Below, piece after piece: positions 1-11,138 of a stretch of 64,000 nucleotides of DNA; positions within the stretch are counted from its first letter, which is position 1, and each line of letters opens with the position of its first letter. The DNA comes from Antilocapra americana (taxonomy: Eukaryota; Chordata; Mammalia; Artiodactyla; Antilocapridae). The notes below the pieces were generated by a model, which did no database searches, was not told where the DNA came from, and worked only from the letters and a program-made list of their open reading frames with translations. The translations under genes and the position numbers were made by a program. The stretch is from assembly GCA_007570785.1 (NCBI GenBank), contig ML660774.1, forward strand, positions 703,309-767,308, given 5' to 3'.

Positions 1-157
1 CAGTTTTAAAGTCTTTACTGACTTTGTCACCATGTTGCTTCTTTTCTTTACGTTTTAGTTTTTCGGCTGCAAGGCGCGTGGGGTCTTAGCTCCTTGACCG
101 GGACGGAACCCGCGGCCCCGCCTCGGAGGTCCCAGCCGCTGGACCCCCGGGGGACCG
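1..157 (-). mobile_element. CHR-2-like SINE in VEGFC intron 3
   Basis: Read on the minus strand, the block starts with a tRNA-derived head (a box resembling ctggtccagtggttaag), passes a cgggttccgtcccggtcaaggagctaagacccc segment and ends in an A-rich tail toward position 1. The copy at 49753-49939 shows the same order. This layout fits the cetartiodactyl CHR-2 family. The head begins only about 68 bp downstream of the VEGFC exon 3 donor. The copy is unusually GC- and CpG-rich compared with its sister. The tail reaches the window edge, so the target duplication cannot be checked. Family naming is from memory of the consensus. Confidence 0.7.
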
Positions 158-230
158 AGCTGCTCGAGAGGCAGCAGAGGGGAGCCGGGCGCCGGGGAGG
201 GCCCTGCGGGAGCCGCACACCTACCGTCTT
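64..230. other. CpG-dense block at the exon 3 / intron 3 junction
   Basis: About 19 CpG dinucleotides occur in roughly 170 bp, covering the exon 3 donor, a short GC-rich intronic spacer and the head of a SINE. Flanking intronic DNA is AT-rich and CpG-poor. This may be a small intragenic CpG island or a patch of GC-biased gene conversion. No function is shown by the sequence. Confidence 0.5.
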
Positions 231-415
231 GCTGAGGTAGCTTGTGCTGGTGTTCCTGCACTGTTGCCCCTCGCTGTTGCAGCACCCTCCACATCTGTAG
301 ACGGACACACACGGAGGTTTGAAGAAGGTGTCTGTCGCTGCTCCGAACTCCTTCCCCACATCTATACACACCTCCCGGGGCATGCATTGAGTCCTTCTCC
401 ACTCACTGTCAATAC
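225..415 (-). CDS. VEGFC: VEGFC exon 3 (core of the VEGF homology domain)
   Basis: This 191-nt coding exon gives residues 121 (shared codon) to 184. It holds most of the cystine-knot VEGF homology domain that binds VEGFR-3 and VEGFR-2 and drives lymphatic endothelial growth. Cysteines fall at 131, 137, 156, 162, 165, 166 and 173, matching the family, with the CVSVYRCGGCC signature and an N-glycosylation sequon NTS at 175-177. The acceptor is gacag|GTATT and the donor is AAGACG|GTAGGT; the exon starts in phase 1, completing AGT (Ser121) with exon 2, and ends in phase 0. The polypyrimidine tract before the acceptor looks weak (ttccctgtgacccgacag). Differences from human, recalled from memory, include V146A, N149D, L171Q and M174R. 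Exon 4 lies outside the window. Identity is certain; the substitutions depend on assembly accuracy. Confidence 0.97.
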
Positions 416-2039
416 CTGTCGGGTCACAGGGAAGGCCGTCAGTTACACAGGTGCCAAGGTGGAAAAAGCCACAGCAGCTGGAAGTCACTCACAGCAGACT
501 GCAGAGGTAAGGGTTAGCTGTGATACTTTAAAGAAATAGCTGACGGGATCCTACATTGCCCTGGGAACTGGAATATGAGACGGTCCTTAACAGAGCAGCT
601 CAAGGTCTTTTCTATTAAAAAAACATAGCAAACCCCCCCTAATGTCTAGTACCATGTAACAGGCTGCATTCGTGTCATGCTTCCTTACAATCGGAGTAGA
701 TTCTACACTACTTTACTTGTGCGTGTGCGCTCAGTCACGTCGGACTCTGAATCCATGGACTTAGCCTCCAGGCTCCTCTGTCCACGGGGTTTTTTCAGGC
801 AGGAATACTGGAGTGGGTTGCCATTTCCTCCTCCAGGGGTCCTCTCGACTCAGGGATGGAAGCCTTGTCTCCTGCATTGGCAGGCGGATTCTTTACCACT
901 GAGTCACCTGGGGAATCTCTGAAAATTTAACATCTAGATGTTTGTAAAACCCATGGAGATAGAATCATGCTCATTTGCTATTATATGTAGTATTTTTGAT
1001 GTTGCAAAGCAAATATAAACAACGTGTTTAATTTCTCTTTTTAAACTGAGATGTGAATGAAATGATGACTTTGGTTTTGGGTTCAAGTCAAAACTCATTT
1101 CTAAGCTGGTGACCATGTCTTGGTAATAGTTACTTGAAATGAGAAGGTATTTTCTAGCAACTGGGACATGTATCCTGAACAAAGTTTTTTTTCAGGAAAA
1201 GTCAAAACTTCCTATTCCTCTCATGCTTTCTTTTGGAATTCTGTTTCCAGTGAGTTGGTGCTTTACCTATGGCGCTGGTGACTCTTTTAAAGACCGCATT
1301 ACAGATGATGTACTTCTTAAATGTCCTAGTTTATTTTTCTATTTCCCCTAAAATAAAGTTTCTAGAGAAAAAGATATAAACTACTGGTTATTCAATCATG
1401 AAACCATTTTGTTTGCTTTTGTTCTCAAAATAATTTGTACCTTTATAGCAGTTAATATCTAACAACTGAAAGGAGTTATTTTTTAAGTGGTCCAGCAATT
1501 TATACTATGCAATTTTGTGCAACACCATAATTTTTTGTGACTGCTACTTAGAGATCTCACTAAATTTACCAAAGTCCAGCTCTCAAGTTAAATTCCATCT
1601 AAAGCAACAAAAACCAAATAGCAGTTGACAAGATGATTTTGGATGAGGTAGAAAGTAAACATTTCTATATTCAAATCAAAAGAAAAGTTATGTGCAGTTA
1701 TTTTCTGTGATATAGAATGTTTCAGTGATTGAAGTGTTATAGTGTATAAAATTTGATTGTATGTTTTAAAATTTTTCTGATAGGGTATCATCTCAAGTAA
1801 AAAAATTACAGTGTGTTGATATGCATGCACCTGTCTTTATTTTTCAAGAAACCATTTTAACCACTCACAGTGAAATCTGAAAATTCTGTATTTGGGAAAT
1901 GATTCTTTATTTTCTGTTTTCCTTTTGGCCTTAAAGGTATTCGGTGGTGTTACAAATGCTGAAATTAAAGGATCAGAATGACAATTTGCACTGGGCTGAC
2001 ATATGAAGCTTATTATATATTTTCTCTTCCCATACTTAC
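416..2039 (-). other. VEGFC: VEGFC intron 2
   Basis: The 1624-bp intron runs from the exon 2 donor (GTAAGT, a near-ideal site) to the exon 3 acceptor. It contains one Bov-tA SINE; the rest is AT-rich DNA in which I see no gene or further recognisable repeat. Confidence 0.95.
722..921 (-). mobile_element. Bov-tA SINE in VEGFC intron 2
   Basis: The reverse complement reads through the Bov-tA order: tRNA-like head with gtgactcagtggtaaagaa, the ggaggaaatggcaacccact block, then the gacgtgactgagcgcac tail. The copy is close to full length and fairly diverged. Confidence 0.9.
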
Positions 2040-2253
2040 TTCTTAAGATATCTGTATTATAATGTGCTGCAGCAAATTTTAGAGTCTCTCCTGTCCTTGT
2101 GTTTGCGTTAGCCTGTTCTTTACTATGTTGCCAGCCTCCTTTCCTTAACTGACACTTGTACATTTTCCAGTATTCGGGGTAGAGCACAGTCATGAGTTCA
2201 TCCACACTGGACACTGACCGCAGCTGCTCCTCCATTTCTTTGCCTGCATAAGC
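2040..2253 (-). CDS. VEGFC: VEGFC exon 2 (N-terminal propeptide and start of the VEGF domain)
   Basis: This 214-nt exon gives residues 50-120 plus the first base of codon 121. It opens AYAGKEMEEQLRSVSS and carries the YPEYWKMYKCQLRKGGWQH stretch of the N-terminal propeptide. The proteolytic maturation sites known from human VEGF-C are kept: Arg102-Thr103 and the KFAA|AHYN site at 111/112, which ADAMTS3 cuts with the help of CCBE1. The acceptor is ttcttcctccacag|GCT and the donor is AGAA|GTAAGT; the exon starts in phase 0, matching exon 1. Compared with human (from memory), changes such as S53G and L56M lie mostly in the propeptide. The reading frame is intact. An ATG at 2233-2235 is internal (Met56), not a start. 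Confidence 0.97.
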
Positions 2254-2899
2254 CTGTGGAGGAAGAATGCAACATGGTACTTCTCAGATGAAGGAAACAG
2301 AGGCACTAGGAAACCTTCCGGCCTGTTTGACAGGCATATGTGTACACACGTGTACACACGACGCGTGGGTGTATCGGTGGCCACTGCCCCCGGAGGAACT
2401 CTGCCTGCCTGTTTGCATGAGTAGCCCTTGAATACCCTGAGTAAGGTGAGACCGTGTAACGGTGCGCTCCTGGGCCCTGGGGTTCCTTCCCCATGACTCA
2501 GCTGGAATCAAAGCCAGGTTGTGACCTAACCTGATCACACGAGTCTCACAAGAAACAGGCAGGAATGTTCTCTTTACCAGAAGGAGCTGCAGTACAATGC
2601 CAACATTCTGTGACACGGTGAAAGGTGCACACCAAGCTACTGCTTGAGAAGGATGCTGGTGAAGAAGGCTTTCAATGACGTGAAGCTTCATGGCAAATCA
2701 CTCTTGTACTAAAATTTAAAAAGGAAAGTAACTCTAGCAATAATTACATCTGTAAGAGAAAACAATTGTTTACCTAATAGAGAAGCAGAAGAAAAACAAA
2801 AGCATATAATTCACAATACAGAAAATGCAGTATAAAAAATGAAAAGGATACTAGAAAATAAAAGTTACCCTATTTACCCTATTTATACTCTTAGAGTGA
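2254..2899. other. Unassigned intron 1 sequence next to exon 2
   Basis: Moderate-GC sequence lies immediately upstream of exon 2. It includes two tandem copies of gtgtacacac (2340-2359). Open frames of 60-135 codons are present on the minus strand but have no recognisable protein content. Confidence 0.6.
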
Positions 2900-3600
2900 A
2901 AAGAGGCCTTTCTAGATGTGAATATGAAAATAAAATATAAACTCTTTTTATGGTAGAAAACGCTGTAAACAAAAGACAGACAACAAAGTAGAAAAATCAC
3001 TGGCAATACACATGACAGATAGAAAAGGGCTAATATTCTTAAAATATTATATGAACATGTTATTAAGAAAATATAAGCATACACTTCAGCAGAAAAATGG
3101 ACAAAGTACTTGAACTGCATACTCACAGAGAGTAAATACAATTAATCTGTACTTGGTGACAGCAGAAGTGAAGGAAACTAGCGAGAGTACAAATTTGTAC
3201 AGCTATTCAAGGAAAATGTGCTATTTCAAGTTGAAAGGCCTTAAAAACAAGCTCCATTTTAGATAGCTAATGCATTTAGAATTAAATTCCCTATCTAAGA
3301 GGAGTGATAATATAATTATGCCAGAAATATGTACATATTTATCGTGAGGCTGCTTTTGATAGCGAATATAAAAAACAGCTTTACAGACAATAATTAGGAA
3401 TTGATTAATTAATGTGCAATACAAACAGAAACTAGCACAGAAAGTTATGTCACTATAAAATGATAATAAGGATATATAATTTAGATGTGAATAGAGGTTC
3501 ATAATACAGTCTAAGAAAATGGAGAAAACACAACTTATATATAATATACCCCTATACACACTGTTCATATATGTACATATATGTACAATGTTTCAGAAAA
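2900..3600 (+). mobile_element. Ancient L1 fragment (3' half of ORF2)
   Basis: Plus-strand text follows the order of mammalian L1 ORF2 in strongly decayed form: a 'gggctaatattcttaaaatatta' stage, then 'gcagaaaaatggacaaagtacttgaa', then 'cagaaatatgtacatatttat' and 'tagcgaatataaaaaacag'. All frames are broken. The match is by eye to the L1M type of element; the boundaries are approximate. Confidence 0.55.
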
Positions 3601-3705
3601 CAACATATCTAGACAGATTGCATGCATGTGTGCATATGTTCTCAAGAGTTATCTTCTTCAAGTTGTAAGATAAAGTTAACTATTATGTTCTTTATATATT
3701 TCTAT

Positions 3706-3903
3706 GGCTTCCCAGGTGGCTCAGTACAATGCAGTTGCAAGAGACATGAGTTCAATCCCTTGGTTGGGAAGATCCCCTAAAGTAGAAAACGTCAGTCCAC
3801 TCCAGTATTGTTGCCCGGGAAATCTCATGGACAGAGGAGTCTGGGGGCTAGAGTCTGTGGGGTCACAAAGAGTCAGACATGATTTAGTGACTAAATAGCA
3901 ACA
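3706..3903 (+). mobile_element. Bov-tA SINE
   Basis: The copy starts with ggcttcccaggtggctcagt and ends with gacatgatttagtgact, the full Bov-tA order. It is flanked by a likely target duplication atatttcta on both sides. Confidence 0.92.
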
Positions 3904-4289
3904 AAAATATTTCTACATCTTAAAAGTTAAGTTTTAAATGTAAAGTTTTATTATCAGAATAAAACTGTAACATGTTATATATCTAGGATTTGCTCTCATG
4001 TCAGCCTTTCATTTACTTCACTATTCTTATAACTACACAGAACATGCCTTTGATATACTATTTAATTTAAAACAAATCCACTTTTGGGATGAGCCCCTCA
4101 ATAAATAATATAACTTTATAAGACAAAAAAACCATTGCAAAAGCATAAGCTATCACAGGCAAATGTTATCAAAGAGCTTGATACTAAGTAATTTACTTAC
4201 TTATTCCCACTAGACTTTAGTTACCATATTCGCATGGAAGAAAAATAAGCTGTAGTATCAAAATATCCAGATATTCATAATGGCTGCAG

Positions 4290-5885
4290 ATCTTATTTTT
4301 TTTTAGTTGTAAGTTAAAAAAAATAATATATAGTTAATTGATGACTGCTTTACAATATTGGTTTGCTTTCTGTCATACATTAACATAAATTAACCATAGG
4401 AGTATACATGTCTCCTCCTTCTTGAATCTGCCTCCCACCTCCTGCCCTTTCCCACCTCTCTGGGTTATTACAGAGCCCCAGTTTGGGTTCCCTGAGTCAT
4501 ACAGTAAATTTCTATTGGCTACCTCTTTACATATGTTAGTGTATATGCTTCCATGCTGCTCTTTCCATTCATCTTACCCTGTCCCTCCTCTCCCCCACCA
4601 CTGTGTCCATCAGTCGGTTCCCTCTGCCTGCATCTCCACTGCTGTTCTGCAAATAGGTTCATCAGTGCTTTTTGCCCAGATTTCATATATAGGCATTAAT
4701 ATATGGTATTTTTATCTTTCTGACTTATTTCATTCTGTATAATAGGCTCTAGGTTCATCCAGCTCATTAGAACTGCCTCAAATCTGTTCCTTTTTTGGCT
4801 GAGTAATATTCCATTATATATATGTACCACAGTTTCTTTATCCAGTCATCTGTCAATGGACATCTAGGTTTCTTCCATGTCCTAGCTATTATAAATAGTG
4901 CTGCAATGAACATTGGGGTACATGTGTCTTTTGCAGTTTTGGTTTCCTCAAGGTATATGCCTAGAAGTGGGATTGCTGGGTCATATGGTGATTTTATTCC
5001 TAGTTTTTTTTTAAAGGAATCTCCATTCTGTTTCCCATAGTGACTGTATCAATTTACATTCCTACCAACAGTGCAAGAGCATTCCCTTTTCTCCACACCC
5101 TCTCCAGCATTTACTGTTTGTGATTTTTTGATGACGGCCATTCTGACCAGTGTGGAGTGATATCTCATTGCAGTTTTGATTGGCATTTCTCTAATAATGA
5201 GTGGTGTTGATCATCTCTTCATGTGTTTATTGGCCATCTATATGTTTCCTTTGGAGAAATGTCTGTTTGGTCTTTTGCCCACTTTTAGATTGGGTTGCTT
5301 GTTTTACACTATTGAGTTGTATGAGCTGCTTGTGTATTTTGGAAATTAATTCTTTGTCAGCTGTTTCATTTACTATTTTTTTCTCCCATTCTGAAGGTAG
5401 TCTTTTCACCTTGTTTATATTTTCCTTTGCTTTACAAAAGCTTTTAAGTTTAATTAGGCCCCACTTACTTTTGTTTTTATTTACATTCTTCTAGGAGGTG
5501 GGTCATAAAAGATCTTGCTATGATTAATGTCATACAGTGTTCTGCCTATGTTTTCTTCTAAAAGAGTTTTATATTTTCTGGTCTTACATTTAGGTTTTTA
5601 GTCCATTTTGGGTTTATCTTTGTGTATGGTGTTAGGAAGTGTTCTAATTTCATTCTTTTACATGTAGCTGTCCAGTGCTTCCAGCACCACTCATTGAAGA
5701 GGCTATCTTTTACCCATTGTATATTCTTGCCTCCTTTGTCACAGATAAAGTGCCCATAGGTGTGTGGGTTTATCTCTGGGGTTTCTATCTTGTTCCATTG
5801 GTCTATACTTCTGTTTTTGTTCCAGTACCATATTGTCTTGATGATTGTAGCTTTGTAGTATAGTCTACAGACTTTAATTAACATC
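4290..5885 (-). mobile_element. 5'-truncated L1 (3'UTR plus end of ORF2)
   Basis: The minus strand carries the C-terminal part of L1 ORF2, then the 3'UTR, then an A-rich tail (T run near 4295-4304). Recognisable stretches include the antisense of the 'gttccagtaccatattgtcttgatgattgtagc' region at 5818-5855 and the 'gtaccacagtttctttatcca' region near 4825-4845. Stops and shifts break ORF2; residual pieces are seen at 5227-5409 and 5558-5884. About 1.6 kb remain of an element of about 6-8 kb. Confidence 0.9.
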
Positions 5886-5894
5886 CGATTTCAT

Positions 5895-5985
5895 TCCTCT
5901 GAACCTTATTATTCTGTAAATGCCAATAATGATATCTTCCTCATGGGGTTTTTGTGATGATTCAAACAGACCTTTAATATGAATG
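5895..5985 (-). mobile_element. MIR fragment
   Basis: The plus strand reads ctctgaacc...attctgtaaatgccaataatgatatc...ttgtgatgattcaaac, the complement of the MIR core. It is a short and diverged copy next to the 5' end of the L1. Confidence 0.6.
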
Positions 5986-7860
5986 TATATTATACATTTT
6001 ATTGTTGGGAATAGGATTACTTGTCATTTTACCATCTTTGAGGAGCAAAAGCATAGTACAGAGACTATGCTTTTAGATAAACTGAGTCTCAAACTGTAAC
6101 TCTGAGTATTGTGCCAGCTCTAGGGCAGAATTTCTTTAGATCTGCCTTCTGCAATTTTGTTCTAAATGAGCAGCGACCTAGATACTGAGTTGTTAAGCAT
6201 TATAGTGCTTTCTGTGAATCCAGAAAGAACAAAATCTTGAGAATAGATATTACTTGCTACCATGGCACATTCACATGGATAGTTTATTTTCAAGAAGTAA
6301 AAGAGGCCCCAGCAACCCAGAATGAGTTCTGAACCAAGGAAACACTAAACTCCTTCAAGCAGAAGTTCTATCCATATGAAAAGCTGGTCCTTTGTCAATG
6401 TTTTCTTGAGTCTTTATGTTCACCAATGTCTTCCAGAATGCTGAGGTCGTTTTCTTGAATATTAATATATTCCTTTTATTTTCCAAAGGGATTTGGTATG
6501 TCTTAAAATAGTATCTTACTAACAGATATTCAACTGTAATGGAAAGCCTAACATAACCTACGAATGAATCCAATTTTGCATTCTGTCTTGGAGGGATCAA
6601 TTAGGAGATTACTGTAATTACTCCTATGTATTGTCAGCAAGTATACATTTGCAAACAATAACCCATGTGACAGTCATTGGAAGATTTTGAGATGCTGTGG
6701 CAATAAAAGCTGAGAGTGCAGTGTTGAAAGCAGAGAGCTACAACCAAGCACAAGCTCCTTCTCTGGTGATTCCTACAGCTAAAACACACCTCCTCCTTAC
6801 TCTGCCAAGAGCCAGATGAAGCAAGATCTCTGATTCTAGAAGTTACATGATGAGAAAGAGCTTTGGGATTTTACCCACACACTACAATTCTCTGTAACAT
6901 AAGAATCATAACATGAAGTTAACACCTGAGATGATATTGAAAGTAGGCTCTGATCAACTATATACACACAGTTGGTAAAAACTAGCTTTCCTCTTGCTGC
7001 TCTGTGCTCACCAGGAGTTGTTCAGAGGCAGGAAGAAGACCTAAGTGTATGTAGGTTGCCCGTCCTCTAAGACCCGAGTGATTCCAGAGAGTCAATGAGA
7101 GGTGAAAGCCATAGCATTCATCTAGGATTGTTGGCAGCAGTCCTAGGTTTGCCAGTGAGTAGAAATTAGCTGTTAATAACACTACAGTCCCTTTGAATAG
7201 CAATCTTAAGGTAATTACTATGCTGTATATAAACTAGGCATTCATTTAATAATTTTATGAAGTTAAAAATTCATGGAGAAATGCACATAATTAAATTATG
7301 GGAAATTTCCTTTCACCTGAAAGCATATACTCTCATCAAATATTCACAATCAGAATCAAAAGAATGGCAAGAGTCCATCAAAGAAAGGTTTGACCATACT
7401 ACTGATTTTCATGAAGTGACCAAAAAAGGATCATAGGCAAATCTGATATCTCTACTGGGAAGAGAGGGAGAAAAATTACTTAATGTTCAAACTAGAAAAT
7501 AAGGGACACATATTTTTTCTTAAACTGTCCATATGCCATTTTTAAAAGTGTGGCTCAAGTAAAATTTTATATTTGAAATAAAATACAAATAAAATATTTG
7601 TATATTTTTATGGACAAATTCATAAGATAAAGCAAAGGGAAGATGATGTGATTCAATTATCAGTTTAATAAGAAACCAACTAAAAAGTTTGGAAAGGAAT
7701 TATTTGTCATATTAATAATCATATACATCATCTGTTTGTCCTATGAAACCAAAATAGCAAACTAACATAAAGCAGTTATCAAGATAAAGAGCTTTACACT
7801 ATTATTTGGTTTTCTTCCTTTCTTCTTTGAAAATAAGGTATAATCAAATCAGTAGAATAA
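5986..7860. other. Unassigned intron 1 sequence with a small perfect hairpin
   Basis: No gene or recognised transposon is seen. One perfect inverted repeat is present: aaaagcatagt (6047-6057), loop acagag, then its exact complement (6064-6074). The remainder is AT-rich. Confidence 0.6.
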
Positions 7861-7862
7861 GT

Positions 7863-8077
7863 GCTTGCATGGTGCATGCTAAGTCGTTTCAGTCATGTCC
7901 CACTCTTTGGGGCCCCATGGCTTTTCTGTCCATGGAATTCTCCAGGCAAGAGTACTAGAGGGGGTTGCCATGTCTTCCTCCAGGGGGTCTTCCCAACCCA
8001 GGGATTTAACCGGAGTCTCTTACATCTCCTGCAGTGGCAGGCGGGTTCTTTATGACTAGTGCCACCTGGGAAGCTCT
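7863..8077 (-). mobile_element. Bov-tA SINE
   Basis: The reverse complement gives agcttcccaggtggcactag at the head, the gtggcaggagatgtaagaga box and the ctgaaacgacttagcatgc end. The imperfect flanks tagaataa and tagagtaa suggest the target duplication. Confidence 0.9.
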
Positions 8078-8664
8078 AGAGTAACTGGTTACTGAAGTTA
8101 TTTATTCTGCCCCTAAAAAAGCAAAGGAATGTGCTTATGCACTCTTATATAATTATGGCATTTTTTAGGACAGATGAGATCATTCTGTTTCCTTTAGGTT
8201 AACCACCCATTCTGCCAAATTTATAAGAGTATGTTCTAATTATTCAAAGGCTTTAAAAACAATATTTGGGCTAAGTGGCATCCTGGAGCGGGTTTAGATT
8301 TGAGAAGTTGTCCAATACATAGTTATATAAATCACTTTTAAAATCATCCTTTGGTAAAAGTCTCAGATAATTCTGGAAAATCAAATGGCATCCTTCTAAG
8401 GAATAAAAGCTTGTAGATGTTTTACATAACCTTAGCAAATCATGCTACCTAATGTCTCAGTGAAGGTGTCGGGTTGGGATTCTCTCACCCACAGGTCACT
8501 CATCACCCATATCTACACCAACCTGATGTGCCACAGACAGGTAACACTGGAAGCAGATATTTAAATTTGAGTTTAATATTGAAAGTTGCTAATTTGAACT
8601 TTTAACTTTTGCCTAATCCTCTGACCTTTTTATTGTAAGTGCTGAAAAACAGTGCCATAAAATG

Positions 8665-8792
8665 AATGTGTGCGTCCCTGCTCAGTCATGTCCGATTCTT
8701 TTGAAACTGCATGGATTGCAGCCTGCCAGGTTCCTCTGTCCATGGAGTTTTCCAGGCAAGAATACTGGAGTGGGTTGCCATTTCCTCCTCCA
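8665..8792 (-). mobile_element. Partial Bov-tA/Bov-A2 SINE
   Basis: The copy keeps the ggaggaaatggcaacccact to gactgagcagggac portion on the minus strand. The tRNA-like head is missing. Confidence 0.85.
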
Positions 8793-9294
8793 ATGGATTC
8801 TTTAAAACCCATTACAAGTAGCATAAGCTTTATTTTTAAAAAATAAAAGGTAGTGTTCTGGTTTATCAAGTATATGAATTAAACAAAAAGTCAAATATCT
8901 GTTTCATTAAAATCTAAGTTAGACTTTTAGAAAATATTTTAAACATTCATTTTCAATTACGGTTATTTTTACATTATTTCAATTACGCTATTTTTGAAAC
9001 AACTCATGGCAGCGTAGACCATCTGGCATGTCTGCATTATCAGCACAATGGACATGATACTCTGTACACAGATGCCTTGCATGGAACACTGGAAACCTCT
9101 TGTCTTTTGTTCTCGAATGAAATTGACTTTTTCCCCCTTAGGATGGTGAAAAGATTGCAAAAATATTAATTCCAACCCTTTTCCAGATATGATTGCAAAA
9201 GTGGCAACAGGTAGTTCACGTGAAGCCATAAATAGTGAATGCATTTACTGACTGCTAAAGAAATGCCAAAAAACTAAAACTTACTATTCAAATA

Positions 9295-9514
9295 GGGCTT
9301 CCCCGGTGGCTCAGCAGTACAGAATCCACCTGCAGTGCAAGAGACACAGGAGACACGAGTTCAATCTCTGGGTAGGGAAGATCCCAAGGAGGAGGGCATG
9401 GCAACCCACTCCAGTATTCTTGCCCGGAGAATCCTATGGACAGAGGAGCCTGGCAGGTTATGGTTCAGTGGATCACAAAGAGTTGGGCATGACTGAAGTG
9501 ACTGAGCACACATC
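9295..9514 (+). mobile_element. Bov-tA SINE with target duplication
   Basis: The copy runs from ggcttccccggtggctcagc to actgaagtgactgagcacac. It is flanked by exact 11-bp copies of ctattcaaata at 9284-9294 and 9515-9525, which fix the insertion ends. Confidence 0.93.
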
Positions 9515-9525
9515 CTATTCAAATA

Positions 9526-11126
9526 TTCCTATATACATACTACAGAGAGTAGCACTCAGCCAGGAATAATCTCCCTTACCTCAGAGTTATTTGGTAAAGC
9601 CTGCAGATTTTTTTTGGTTTTGGTAAATAGGCCAGTGTTTTTTATAGTAACTTTTTAATAAGTGTAGAAAATGATATTAATAATATCCCAAGCCTGTGGT
9701 TTCCCATTTATAAATGTAGATAATAAAATGTGTTGTGCAAAGCTTCTTTGTGTTAAGAAGACAGTACTTAGAAAGGTAAAGCACACAGGAAGAAGGCTGG
9801 TATACTAAGCAGTTGCTTGACCCTAATAGGATATTTTAAATAAACAGCAAAGAAGGGAAAATTTTTATAATTTTTAAAAAGCTTTTACTAAATGACTCCT
9901 ATGTGTCAAAGAACTGTTTTAGGCATGCTATTTATAACCAAGATTTCTCTCTCTTTTTTTTTTTGAATCTACATCCTAGAGATTATATATAATTTTTAAG
10001 AGATGAGCATATTAATTGTAAGGTCCTCAAATTTGTTTTTTTTCCCAAAGAATTTGCTAACTTTAAGGTATACCTATTTTGTAAGTTGCAATTAATTCCA
10101 GATGAATTTCTTGTTCCTTATGTACTTCTATGTCTAAAAGATTCCAGATTATTTACCAAAGTGTCAGGGAGGGGAATTTGTTGCTATGAAACAATGTTGA
10201 GCAAAGTTGAATTATTTAACCAGAAGTACTAGGTCTGAAACACAAGAATTTTACTTTGTATTTTCACTAACCTTTGAGCTGCTAAATTCTTCTTTATAAT
10301 TAAAACCTATTCAAGGATTTTTTTTTTCAAAATAGCAAAAGCATAAATTCTATGAATTCTCTTATTTATAAATTCGTTTACTCAACTGCTTATTTCCTTT
10401 GGTACTGGTTTTGGACCACAGTTGAATTCTGGCTCTGGAAGGGGGTACGCGTATGTGTGTGTGCTGGGTGGTTAGAGTATGCTAAGGATATACACTCAGT
10501 AAATAACCAAGCTAGAGAAATGATGACAGTCTCTTGCCAAATCTGATGCAATATTAGGATTTGGAATGTTTTTCTAAGGGCAGTATCTCTGAGCTTTGGG
10601 AAAACCATAGCCACTTCCTTATCAAGACTTACAGATCCCCGACTACTGAGTTTAGGAACAGCTTGGCTCGACCCTGATCAAGTCCTGAAGAACAGTCTTC
10701 CTTCCTATGCGTTTCAACAAGTGTGAGAATAATTTCTTCTTTATCAGTGCTCACCACCGGTTCATTTATCACATGCCAATTTATTTCCATGCTAATTTCA
10801 AACCATTTTGTCAATCTCGCATCCTGTGGACAAACAGCAATTCATATGCAAAATGAATAAAGTGCTTCTCCTCATCCTCTGCAAAGCCACTAACTGCAGG
10901 GCCTTGGGTTCATCTTTGTCTAGAAGGCGTCTCCCCTTGTTAAGTCTTCCTCTGTCTGTCTCTCCTGTAGTGTTCCTATTAACTTAGGCAACTCTGTACA
11001 AAGAAAACTATCAAGAGTAGAAGAAAATGCTTTTTAGGCCCACATCCCTGCCTAGCTGCTGCCATTTTTCTGCTCCCTCTCACGGCTTCCACGTTGGAGA
11101 GTGCTGTCTGTATCTGTGCTATTCTG
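9526..11126. other. Unassigned intron 1 sequence
   Basis: AT-rich DNA with T- and A-runs (9951-9964, 10318-10328). I see no gene and no element that I can name. Confidence 0.6.
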
Positions 11127-11138
11127 TCTCACCTGTCA

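Noticed and set aside
264..539. Plus-strand ORF overlapping exon 3
   Set aside because: It is the antisense shadow of VEGFC exon 3 and the adjoining intron.
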